Shown piece by piece: positions 1 to 8,300 of a stretch of DNA of 29,631 bases. The translations under genes and the position numbers were made by a program. Source of the stretch: JAEXOD01 sp937930275. Lineage in GTDB: Bacteria > Bacteroidota > Ignavibacteria > Ignavibacteriales > Melioribacteraceae. The stretch is from positions 1 through 29,631 of the forward strand of contig DAIMZL010000030.1 in NCBI GenBank assembly GCA_036733965.1, given 5' to 3'. The notes beneath the pieces were generated by a model. It was not told the DNA's origin. It did not search any database and was given only the letters and a program-made list of their open reading frames with translations. Each line of letters opens with the position of its first letter. The stretch's first letter is position 1.

Positions 1-2
1 GA

Positions 3-362
3 CCGATAGATATGATTAAATTAGGTCAATTATACTTGAACAAAGGGAAATATAAAGGCGAGCAAATAATTTCGGAAAGTTGGATAACAGAATCCTTTAA
101 AATGAAGGTTGACCTTTCTCCCGTTTATGTAAATGATCCGTATATTAGAGGATACGGTTATTTGTGGTGGATTTTTAAACCGGGAATTAAAAGCAAAACG
201 AACGAATATGTTTACGCTGCTATGGGTGCGATGGGGCAGTATATATTTGTGATACCGGAGTATAAAATGGTCGTCGCTGTAACGGCAACAACTACAACAG
301 GTGAAAATTTTCAAAATCCGCAAAGATTTTTATATGATTACATATTAGATGCAGTGAAATAA
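3..362 (+). CDS. Serine hydrolase, beta-lactamase (class C)-like family, C-terminal fragment
   Basis: This is the 3' end of a gene that starts before the window: the codons before the first internal ATG (position 12) are open and read P-I-D, which fits the family, so that ATG is probably not the start. The visible ~119 residues match the C-terminal part of the beta-lactamase-related serine hydrolase family (penicillin-binding protein/class C fold): the segment G-Q-L-Y-L-N-K-G-K followed by I-I-S-E-S-W-I, then G-Y-G-Y-L-W-W, then A-M-G-A-M-G-Q-Y-I-F-V-I-P where the family normally has a G-x-G-G-Q loop lining the active site. The catalytic S-x-x-K lies outside the window, so substrate and activity cannot be judged; many members are esterases or D-aminopeptidases, not resistance enzymes. 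Family assignment is firm, function open. Confidence 0.8.
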   Translation, partial: PIDMIKLGQLYLNKGKYKGEQIISESWITESFKMKVDLSPVYVNDPYIRGYGYLWWIFKPGIKSKTNEYVYAAMGAMGQYIFVIPEYKMVVAVTATTTTGENFQNPQRFLYDYILDAVK

Positions 363-684
363 ATTAGATTGAATAAAATTTATTTAATATCTAAGTAACC
401 GGAATATCCACTTTTTTTTGTCCCCTTCCTAAATTATTGGAAGGGGGTAATTATATTGCGAAACATAAACAAGGACTTAGTAAATAATTGGAAAACAAAA
501 ACGCAGAATATTCAAATAACTTTAATTAGTAAACTCCATTAAGTTGTACTTTGGAAAATAGAGCACTTAATAAGTAAACGAAAATAATAAAAATCCCCAC
601 TTCAATTATTGTGAAATGGGGCTTATAGAAAATGAAAATTCTAAGAAATGAAGTTCTTACTTTTTATCAACTTAATTGAAGGTA
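363..684. other. Intergenic region between convergent genes
   Basis: This 322-base gap separates the 3' ends of two convergent genes. I see no ORF with coding character. It holds two hairpins: a perfect 8-bp stem at 422-429/439-446 with no T-run after it on either strand (role unclear), and the terminator for the minus-strand gene at 580-621. The rest is AT-rich and featureless. Confidence 0.6.
580..621 (-). terminator. Rho-independent terminator of the T9SS cargo gene
   Basis: On the minus strand CCCCATTTCA (621-612) pairs with TGAAGTGGGG (604-595) around a 7-base loop, with one mismatch. It is followed by the T-rich tract ATTTTTATTATTTT. It lies about 65 bases after the stop codon of the 685-2256 gene. 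Confidence 0.8.
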
Positions 685-2256
685 TTATTTTAATAGCAGC
701 ATCTTTTTTGAATTATTATAATTATGTTTCCCGTCAATAGAAGACGCAGAAATAGTGTAAAAATAAATACCGCTTGTTAATTCAACAGGCAAGGAATTTG
801 CGCTAAAAGAAATTTCGTAATTTCCTTCGTTTTGTATTTGGTTAATCAATTCGCTTACATGCTCGCCAAGTAAATTATAGATATTTATTTTTACTTTAGA
901 AACGAAAGGAATAGAATAACTTATTTTCGTGCTTGGGTTAAACGGATTGGGGAAATTTTGTTCAAGCGAAAAATTATTCGGCGTAGTATTAGCGTCATCA
1001 ACACCAACTAATGACCCGTTTAATATAAATCGATAGCCCTCTATTGAGTATGTACCTCCGCAATGTAACTGTATATAATATTTACCTGCAGAAGGAATAT
1101 TAAAATTAATGGGGTTTGTTCCCATCATCCAACCTAACGGATTAGCACCTACCGGATTAAAATTCTCATTGTAAATAGTCATCCAATCATAATTAGCACC
1201 CCAATTGTAAATGGGTATCCAGCCGTTTAAGGTAATATTATATGTTCCGCTACCGGCAGCCAAAAAGTAAAAATAATCCTCATCCCCGGCAACATTCATC
1301 GTACTATCTAACGATCTCCATTCAAAAGCATCATGCCAATCATTATTATTAATAAATTTAGCCGTTGCAAAATTATCGTTCGGTTCGTATATATCGTTTG
1401 CGGGAGTAAAAAATGTTGTTAATTTATATGGTTTAGTACTTGTACCAACCCCCGAGTGAAATCTTAGATAGTACGTACCTGCCTGTGATAAATTCATACT
1501 TGTAGTATAAGGGACGGTATCATTAGGCGAGCCCATCATCCAACTATAAAAAGCGTTACCGTCACGAAAACCGATTTGAGTTCCGGCTTCATTATAGACA
1601 TGCAATCTGTCAAAATCAGTTCCCCAGTTATAAATTCCTATCCAGTCTTGCAAGTTAAGTTTCAAAATACCCGGGTAAGGAATATTAATTTTATACCAAT
1701 CTTCATCTCCCCATATTTCATTAGTATTTATTTGTCGCCATTCATAAGCGGTAATGGTTTCACCAATGTTTATAAGTGTGGCATTTGGCATATCATCATT
1801 TAGTTCGTACGGGTCGTTACAATAAATAGCAGATAAAGACATTTCATAGTTCTGGGTTGTGGCGGTACCCCAATCACTTCTTTTAACACCGGAATGGACT
1901 GCAATTGTGTATTCGCCGGCTTTACCCAAAGAAAACTTCATTCCTTGATTGGAGGCAAACATGTGAAATAAAAACGGATCTTCAACGGTAGAAAATCCAT
2001 TCCTTCCTATAACTACACCCTCATTATTATAAATATAGATGCGATCAAAATCCGTACCCCAATCGTAAGTAGATAACCAGTTGTTGATATAAAGCGTTAT
2101 TTCACCCGGTCTATCTAAGGAAAATAAATAGTTAACGGTACTTGACTGACTTTGCGAAAAGTTATATACCTGCCCTATCGTAATGATAGTTTGAGCTTCA
2201 ATTAATATTGAAAACTGAAAAATAACTAACAAACAAAAAGTTATTACTTTTTTCAT
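685..2256 (-). CDS. Secreted protein with three PPC-like repeats and a type IX secretion (type A) sorting domain
   Basis: The 523-residue product starts with a signal peptide (hydrophobic residues 6-19, likely cut near A21-Q22). Three related beta-rich repeats follow at about 24-145, 148-283 and 288-413. Each carries a W-x(4)-Y-[DN]-W-G core (60-67, 205-212, 346-353) followed by an aromatic/Asp-rich strand ending I-Y-N or V-Y-N. Repeats 2 and 3 open with D-P-Y-E-L-N-D and D-I-Y-E-P-N-D, as in bacterial pre-peptidase C-terminal (PPC) domains. Residues 428-523 are a type A sorting domain of the T9SS (N-F-P-N-P-F-N-P-S-T-K at 434-444, G-I-Y-F-Y at 496-500), so it should be exported by Sec, moved across the outer membrane by the type IX system and anchored or released at the surface. 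No catalytic domain is visible; ligand or partner binding is my inference. Start supported by an AGGAGG site 5 bases upstream. It is monocistronic with its own terminator. Confidence 0.85.
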   Translation of the reverse strand: MKKVITFCLLVIFQFSILIEAQTIITIGQVYNFSQSQSSTVNYLFSLDRPGEITLYINNWLSTYDWGTDFDRIYIYNNEGVVIGRNGFSTVEDPFLFHMFASNQGMKFSLGKAGEYTIAVHSGVKRSDWGTATTQNYEMSLSAIYCNDPYELNDDMPNATLINIGETITAYEWRQINTNEIWGDEDWYKINIPYPGILKLNLQDWIGIYNWGTDFDRLHVYNEAGTQIGFRDGNAFYSWMMGSPNDTVPYTTSMNLSQAGTYYLRFHSGVGTSTKPYKLTTFFTPANDIYEPNDNFATAKFINNNDWHDAFEWRSLDSTMNVAGDEDYFYFLAAGSGTYNITLNGWIPIYNWGANYDWMTIYNENFNPVGANPLGWMMGTNPINFNIPSAGKYYIQLHCGGTYSIEGYRFILNGSLVGVDDANTTPNNFSLEQNFPNPFNPSTKISYSIPFVSKVKINIYNLLGEHVSELINQIQNEGNYEISFSANSLPVELTSGIYFYTISASSIDGKHNYNNSKKMLLLK

Positions 2257-2261
2257 TTAAA

Positions 2262-2267
2262 CCTCCT
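2262..2267 (-). promoter_or_regulatory. Strong Shine-Dalgarno site for the T9SS cargo gene
   Basis: AGGAGG on the minus strand, 5 bases before the ATG at 2256. It is the strongest ribosome binding site in the window and fixes this start. Confidence 0.85.
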
Positions 2268-2440
2268 AAAATTTTTATAAGATAACTACAAAAGAAATTA
2301 AAAACAAGCGGATATTTTTGCTTTAAAAGATATTTTATTAAGAACCAATAATTGTATTGTGTATGTAAACAAATAATAATAAGCGGATGATTGCGGCAAT
2401 AATTTTTTTTGTTTTAATGTATTATTCTAAAATATATTTA

Positions 2441-2911
2441 TCAAAACAAAAATGATCTTGAAATAGGCGTAAATATAGATGCTGAATTAATAAGTGAATC
2501 GGAAGTTAATTCTTTAACGCCAAAAACTTCAACTATTACGCCGTACTTATCTATTACTTTTTTAACAAGTAAATCGAAATCACCGTCTCCGGATAGGAGT
2601 ATTATTTTATCGCAAACAGGAGCATACTCAAGAATATCAATAGTAATACCTACATCCCAATCCCCTTTAGCCGAGCCGTCACCACGTTTAATAAATGGTT
2701 TAAGCTTTACTTCAAAACCAAAGCTTTCCAAAGTCCGTTGAAATTGTTTTTGTTTAGGATCGTTTTTATTAATGGCATATGCAATTGCTTTTATAATTTC
2801 ATGGCTTTCGGAAATATACTCAATAAAAATTTTATAGTTAAAATTTAAATTATAATGTTCTTTGGTTGTGTAATAAATGTTTTGAACATCTACAAAAATT
2901 GCAGTCTTCAT
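2441..2911 (-). CDS. NYN-domain protein (LabA/DUF88 family, PIN-like putative ribonuclease)
   Basis: The 156-residue product covers one NYN domain. The N-terminal strand A-I-F-V-D-V-Q-N supplies D8 and N11, the middle holds K-G-D-W-D-V (D84, D86), and the late motif L-L-S-G-D-G-D-F supplies D109 and D111; together these form the acidic metal-binding set of the PIN-like fold. In LabA/DUF88 relatives the S-G-D-x-D-F motif is nearly invariant. By family it is expected to be a soluble metal-dependent RNase or RNA-processing protein; target unknown. It lies 79 bases downstream of the HEPN/MNT pair on the same strand, so co-transcription is possible. No clear Shine-Dalgarno site precedes the ATG. 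Family call firm, role inferred. Confidence 0.85.
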   Translation of the reverse strand: MKTAIFVDVQNIYYTTKEHYNLNFNYKIFIEYISESHEIIKAIAYAINKNDPKQKQFQRTLESFGFEVKLKPFIKRGDGSAKGDWDVGITIDILEYAPVCDKIILLSGDGDFDLLVKKVIDKYGVIVEVFGVKELTSDSLINSASIFTPISRSFLF

Positions 2912-2967
2912 GCTTAGTATTATAAATTTTTGAATAAAAAATTAGATATTAGTAAAGCTAAAATAAT

Positions 2968-2992
2968 AAAACTATTTTAATAAAATAGTTTT
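2968..2992 (-). terminator. Putative terminator at the end of the HEPN/MNT pair
   Basis: A perfect 11-bp AT-rich stem (2968-2978 with 2982-2992, 3-base loop) overlaps the stop codon of the MNT gene and is followed on the minus strand by ATTATTTTAG. Only one G-C pair per arm makes it weak, so some read-through into the NYN gene is likely. Confidence 0.4.
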
Positions 2993-3296
2993 ATACTTCG
3001 TTAGAATAAAATATTTTACCTACTTGTGTTATATGTTCTTTTAAGTCGGGTTCTTTTAGGTCATCAAAAATTGAAATATCGAAAGTATAGGGCAAAAACG
3101 AATCATCAAGTTCATCATAAATATTTAACAGTTCAGATAAAGTTAAATTAACACCAAATAGTGTTAAATCAATGTCGGAACCGGCTTTATAATTCCCCAT
3201 GGCGCGTGAACCGTAAATTACAGCTTTTGTTATTGAAGGGTACTTTTTTAAAATAGCATGTATGTATGTAATCGTTTTTTCGCTTAATCCAAACAT
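2991..3296 (-). CDS. MNT-type nucleotidyltransferase, antitoxin of a HEPN/MNT pair (MntA-like)
   Basis: The 101-residue protein is a minimal nucleotidyltransferase. It contains GS-x10-D-x-D (G29, S30, D41, D43), the metal-binding signature of polymerase-beta-like MNT enzymes, and a probable third acidic residue at D73 in F-D-I-S. In characterised HepT/MntA pairs the MNT protein neutralises the HEPN toxin by adding AMP groups to a tyrosine near its active site. The start ATG directly abuts the stop codon of the HEPN gene (TAA-ATG), so translation is coupled. Length is normal for the family. Function as antitoxin is inferred from pairing and motifs. Confidence 0.85.
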   Translation of the reverse strand: MFGLSEKTITYIHAILKKYPSITKAVIYGSRAMGNYKAGSDIDLTLFGVNLTLSELLNIYDELDDSFLPYTFDISIFDDLKEPDLKEHITQVGKIFYSNEV

Positions 3297-3722
3297 TTAC
3301 TTGCTTTCCGATTTTAATTTTAACTCAGAAAATTTGTCGGCAAATTGAAGAAAAGCGGGATAAAAATCATTTCTTATTTGATTATATACCTCAAGGGCAT
3401 AATATTCGTCATAAGTATGTGATGTTAAATTTCGTGCTCTAATCATGTTCATCCAAGTTTCACCGTCTAATACTAAGCCGGATTTAAATGCAGCACGTGT
3501 ACTATCTTTTGAGCCGATTAAATTTAATACACCTTGCTCGGTAAGAAAATCTTTAAGTACATTCCAAGCTAATTCGTGAGTATATTCAAAACACTGAATT
3601 ACTCCTTGTCGTTCAAGTTTTGATAATTCTCTGTTCTTGCTTTCATCTATGGCATTTTTTAATTCATAAAAAGCTTTAACAAAATTGTTAAATCTTTGTA
3701 CCCAACGTATATCCGATTTCAC
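3297..3722 (-). CDS. HEPN-domain protein, nucleotidyltransferase substrate-binding (HI0074-like) toxin candidate (HepT-like)
   Basis: The 141-residue all-helical protein belongs to the nucleotidyltransferase substrate-binding (HI0074) branch of HEPN proteins. It carries the RX4HXY motif: R97, H102 and Y104 in R-N-L-T-S-H-T-Y. R and H are the RNase residues of HEPN toxins, and the tyrosine is the acceptor AMPylated by partner MNT proteins in studied HepT/MntA systems. The start is GTG, chosen because GGAG (3728-3731) lies 5 bases before it and no better ATG exists. The gene is followed without a gap by its MNT partner; toxin-first order is usual for many such pairs. Intact motif suggests an active toxin; that is inference. 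Confidence 0.85.
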   Translation of the reverse strand: MKSDIRWVQRFNNFVKAFYELKNAIDESKNRELSKLERQGVIQCFEYTHELAWNVLKDFLTEQGVLNLIGSKDSTRAAFKSGLVLDGETWMNMIRARNLTSHTYDEYYALEVYNQIRNDFYPAFLQFADKFSELKLKSESK

Positions 3723-3969
3723 TTTTACTCCAATTTGTAAAACTTATACGCATATTCCTAATTTTTTGTATTAAAAATATACTATAATAAAAATAAAAAT
3801 AAAAAAATAATTAAAATATAGTTCTTTTCCATAAATTTAAAGTAAGTAAATTTACGAAAATCAAAAAGATGGTTTTCCTAAGATTGAATGAAGTTAATTG
3901 TAAGAGCAATGCATTAAAACTCTCTTTTTATACAGCCCCTGTTAACTGTTAAGTATTTTTAATAACTGT
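3723..3969. other. AT-rich intergenic region
   Basis: This 247-base gap separates the HEPN gene (upstream side) from the 3' end of the REC-kinase gene, both minus strand. It should contain the HEPN/MNT promoter. Much of 3768-3830 is almost pure A/T. A tandem CTGTTAA pair lies at 3939-3952. No gene is visible. Confidence 0.5.
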
Positions 3970-5333
3970 TTATTCAACACTAAACACAAGGGAAACTGTC
4001 GTTCCTTTTCCTTTAACGGATTGAATATTAAAATCGATGTTATTTAATTCGCACATTCGTTTTGCAATAGTTAAACCTAAACCGTTCCCTTCAAATTTTC
4101 GTGTATAACCTTCGTCTTCTTGTGAAAATGGTTTGTAAATAGTCTCTAAATATTCTTCCGAAATACCAATACCGGAATCTTCAAAAGTTAAATTTAATTT
4201 ATCTTCAACGTTGTTTAATGCGGTAATTGTAATACTTCCTTTAGGCGTATATTTAATTGCATTATCCAAAACATTATCCAAAACCATAAAAACGGAATCT
4301 TTATCAACTAAGGCAAGTTGGTTAAAAGCGTTAATATTGGTAAACAATTGTAAATTTTTAGCTTTAAGAGGGCGTTCAAATTTATCAATAATAGGATAAA
4401 GTATTTCACTTATTACAAATGTCGGAGTTTTATCAATCTGGTAAATGTTTTGTTGAAGTTCGGACATGGTAACAATGCTTTCAATAGTTCTTATAAGTCG
4501 GCTGGAGGCAGAATGAATTGAGGAGTAAAGTTCATTATCCACTTTAGCACTTTCGTTATCTTCCGATTCCAGCTTAAGTAATGTAAGGTAATTAATAATT
4601 ACGTTTACGGGAGTTCTTATTTCGTGAGATATTTGTGCAAGAAAATTAGATTTTAACTGTTTATATCTTTCAACATTGTTATGTGCGGCAATAAGTTCAT
4701 TAGTTCTTTCTTTTATTTGCTCAATTAAACTTTTGTTATATATATCTAAAAGTTTATTTTTATCTTCCAATTCTTTTTTAGTCCTAATTAGCTCGATATG
4801 AGTTTTAATTCTTGCTAAAATTTCTTTTGNNNNNNNNNNNNNNNNNNNNNNNNNNNNNNNNNNNNNNNNNNNNNNNNNNNNNNNNNNNNNNNNNNNNNNN
4901 NNNNNNNNNNNNNNNNNNNNNNNNNNNNNTTTTTAGTCCTAATTAGCTCGATATGAGTTTTAATTCTTGCTAAAATTTCTTTTGGTTGGAACGGTTTTGT
5001 AACATAATCAACACCGCCCAAATCAAAGCCTTTTACAATATCGTCAATTTCGGTTTTAGCAGTTAAAAAGATAATTGGAATATCTTTAGTATAAGAAGAT
5101 GACTTTAATTTTTCGCAAACTTCATAGCCGGACATCTCAGGCATCATAATATCTAATAAAATAAGTTCCGGTAAAGGGGATGTTCTGTTAATAAAATTTA
5201 ATGCATTTATTCCGCTTTGGGCTACACTAATATCATATCCCGCATCAGTTAATATTTTTGCCGCATACTGAAGATTTTTAGGATTATCATCAACAATTAA
5301 TACTTTACCTTTTTTATAAATATTGTCGTTCAT
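3970..5333 (-). CDS. Receiver-histidine kinase (REC-HisKA-HATPase), interrupted by an artificial assembly gap
   Basis: Read literally, a receiver ORF runs into 100 Ns and a separate kinase ORF begins at a TTG (4770). Both sides of the gap carry the same 55 bases (4775-4829 and 4930-4984). Collapsing this overlap removes 155 bases and leaves 1209 bases, exactly 403 codons, with one continuous frame: a 402-residue protein. Residues 8-130 are a receiver (D14-D15, phospho-acceptor D61 in L-L-D-I-M-M-P, T91, K113); a coiled linker follows to about 175; HisKA has H185 in Q-I-S-H-E-I-R-T-P; HATPase has the N box (D-N-A-I-K-Y-T-P), D-S-G-I-G-I and G-N-G-L-G-L. It is cytoplasmic, with no membrane segment. 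It starts 10 bases after the stop of the 1154-residue hybrid kinase, so the two form an operon and the receiver is a natural target of that kinase. Confidence 0.85.
4775..4829 (+). repeat. Left copy of the 55-base duplicate flanking the N gap
   Basis: Identical base for base to 4930-4984. The two copies flank the gap as unmerged contig ends would, so this is best read as one genomic sequence shown twice. Confidence 0.9.
4830..4929. other. Assembly gap of exactly 100 Ns
   Basis: A run of 100 undetermined bases. The round length is a standard placeholder for unknown gap size. The flanking duplicate and the restored frame suggest that no sequence is missing. Confidence 0.95.
4930..4984 (+). repeat. 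Right copy of the 55-base duplicate flanking the N gap
   Basis: Second copy of 4775-4829. It encodes, on the minus strand, the end of the receiver helix and the start of the linker to the kinase. Confidence 0.9.
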
Positions 5334-5343
5334 AGTCGTTCCC

Positions 5344-8300
5344 TTACTTGTCGTTTTTTGCTTTTACGTATATTTCGTGTATTAAATTAAGGATATTTCC
5401 AATTTGTTCAAAATCATAATTCGTTTTTGCGGCTTGTAATTCTTTTATTTCATTATAAAAAATTAAGTTATCGGAATTATTCCACAAGTTTTTAAAATTA
5501 TTAATTAATAAGTCCAAATCATCCATTACAACGGTTTCCTTAAGCATCTTTATTTGAGGAATAATTAGGTTCTCTAAATCGTCTATTAGTTTATTGTCCA
5601 ATATAAATTTGTTATTTTTTATTGTTATGTTGTTATTATCGTTTTTGTTGTTATTGTCAGTTTCAAAGGGAATAAAATCTTTTAATGTTTCAATTAATTT
5701 GTCTCGCATTATCGGTTTTCTAATAATTCCGTCAAATTTAAATTCCCCATAAATTTCTTTATCCGATTTTGAGGAGGCCGTAAACGCAATAATTTTAGTT
5801 TTGTTTGTATTTGGCATTAATCTAATTTTTTTCGCTGCCTCAATTCCGTTAATATCAGGCATTCTTATATCCATTAATATAACTGAGGGAATAATTTCGT
5901 CTAAAATGGGCTTGGCGTTGTTAAATGAATTAGCCTGTAAAACATTTAACCCCAATTCCGTTAAAATTATTTTAGCTATCTCTCTGTTGGAATCTATATC
6001 ATCAATAATTAAAATATCAGACTTTAAAAATTTGGTTTGGATATTGTTTTGGTTGGTTTGTGTTTTGTTTTTTGAAGTGTTTTCGGATAACTCAATATTC
6101 ATAATTGTAACAATAAAGGTGCTTCCTTTATTAATTTCGCTTTCAACGGTAATTTCGCCCCCCATTAAATTTACTAAACGTTTGCTAATAGCTAAACCTA
6201 AACCGGTTCCGCCGTATTTTTTTGTTTCTCCGTTTGTTGCCTGTCTAAACGATTCAAAAATTAAGTTGAAATGTTCTTTAGATATACCTATGCCCGAATC
6301 TTTTACTTTAATAATTAGAGTTCCAAAATTCGGACTATCGTTATTTATTAAAAAAGAGGTTTCAATTATTACACTGCCTTCTTCGGTAAACTTAACAGCA
6401 TTCCCCACCAAGTTAAATAAAACCTGTCTTAGTCTAATTTCGTCAATAATAAAATTGTAGCTGTTGTTAAAATTAATGACCGTTTTAATCTCAATTTTTT
6501 TATTATTAGCTTGGTACGAAAAAATTTGTTCAATCTCTTTTATAAGGCTTGTTAAATTAATTGGCTCCTTAAATAATTCTATTCTACCCGATTCAATTTT
6601 TGATAAATCTAATATGTCGTTAATTAATGCCAAAAGTGTTTTTCCGCTAATTAAAATGGAGTTAAGAAAATTCTTTTCTTGCGGTGTTTTAACCATATTT
6701 AATAAAATTTCGCTAAAACCTAAAATTGCATTCATTGGGCTTCTTATTTCGTGGCTCATGTTTGCAATAAATTCGGATTTTGCAGTGTTTGCTTTTTCCG
6801 AAATTTCTTTGGCACGCATCAGTTCTGTCTCAAAATTTCTTCTATGTAATGCGCCGGAAATAATTTCGGCAGCCAAACGCAATAGTGCTATATATTCAAA
6901 ATCCCATTCGCGTTGTTTTTTCACTGAATCAAAACCAATAAAACCGACTAATTTATCAATAAAGAAAATAGGAATTGTTAATAAAGAAATTATTCCCTGC
7001 GGTTCAAGTATTTCCTTTTCGGTTAGGTATTCTTCCTCAATTTGCGATACGTCATGAATGTACACGTATTCGTTATTATTAAATTTTTCAAACCAGCGAG
7101 GAATTAAATCATTAGGCAAGTTTTTAAGGTTATCAATTTCGGGTGTAATGCCCTCGGCACACCATTCGTACGTATTGTTCATTGTGTTATTTAAGTAATC
7201 AAACTCAAAAATATATACTCTATCTACGTTTGCGTAATCACCAAGCATATTTAATGCTTTGTTTATTGATAGCGAAATTTCATTAAAATTGGATTGAATT
7301 AAAAGAGAAGATATTTCGTTAATTAAAGAGTGCAATAAATTTAAGGAATAAATTTTTTCTTCCATTTCTTTACGGCTGGAAATATCAGTTATAGTACCGC
7401 TTATAGTAATCGGTTGATTCGTTTCGGTAGTTTGCAATTGTGCAAAAATTTCAATCCATTTAATTTCATTTCCTTTTGTTTTAAGTTTTGTTTCAAATTT
7501 ACAATACTCTCTATCTTTTGAAAGCAATTCTCTAAAATAAATTCTATTCTTTTGAATTTCGTACGGAACAAGAAAATTTTCAAACGAACGGTATAAACTT
7601 TCTTCTACAGTATAACCGGAAATAGATTCCCAAATAGGGTTTAAAAACAACCATTCCCCTAATTCGTTTGCCTGAAAAACAACTTCTTTTAGGCTGTTCA
7701 CTACTAAACGATATTTTGCTTCGCTTTCGTTTAACGCTTGTTGAGCATTAATTGTATCTGTTATATCTCGGCTAACACCAATTATTCCTATTATTTCGTT
7801 ATTGCCGTTACGTAAAGGAGATTTGGTGGTTAAGAAAGTTTTTTGAATTCCGCTATAAGAAGTTAAAATAGTTTTAACCGTTAAAGGTAAACCGGTTTGT
7901 ATAATTTCTCTATCTTGTTCAATAAATTTTCGCGCATTATTTTCGCCAAACAATTCAAAATCATTTAGTCCGATAATATCTGAAGCCGGCAGATTGTTAA
8001 ATATTTCAAATTCTTTATTACATTTTAAATAAACACCGTTTAGTGATTTTGCATATACAATATCAGGTAAGTTTTCTAATAACGAGTTTAGCAAGGAAGT
8101 TTGATTTTCCGAAATATTAATGTCTTCAACACTGCTTGTAATATCGGTTGCTATGCCGTGGATATAATCGGGGCGTCCGCATTCCCCTGACCAATAAGCC
8201 AAATGATTTTTAATCCAACGAATATCCCCGTTTTTATGAACAATACGATGTTTAACAACTAAAAATTTTTTTTCGATAACTTCTTTCATCTTTTCTTTAA

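Noticed and set aside
12..362. Complete small gene starting at ATG 12
   Set aside because: The frame is open to the window edge and the family requires a much longer N-terminal part with the catalytic serine, so this is a truncated gene.
422..447. GC-rich hairpin as a terminator for the hydrolase gene
   Set aside because: The stem is good, but the T-run lies before the hairpin on the plus strand and no T-run follows it on either strand.
3932..3952. ACAG/CTGT hairpin and CTGTTAA tandem as a terminator of the REC-kinase gene
   Set aside because: The stem is only 4 bp and the T-rich tract is absent; simple sequence is the easier explanation.
3970..4770. Separate histidine kinase gene starting at TTG 4770
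   Set aside because: The TTG is a Leu codon within the restored REC-kinase frame once the duplicated 55 bases and the Ns are removed; no ribosome site supports it.
5801..7057. Two long plus-strand open frames opposite the hybrid kinase
   Set aside because: They lie fully antisense to a kinase with all motifs intact and encode hydrophobic, domain-free sequences typical of antisense shadows in AT-rich genes.
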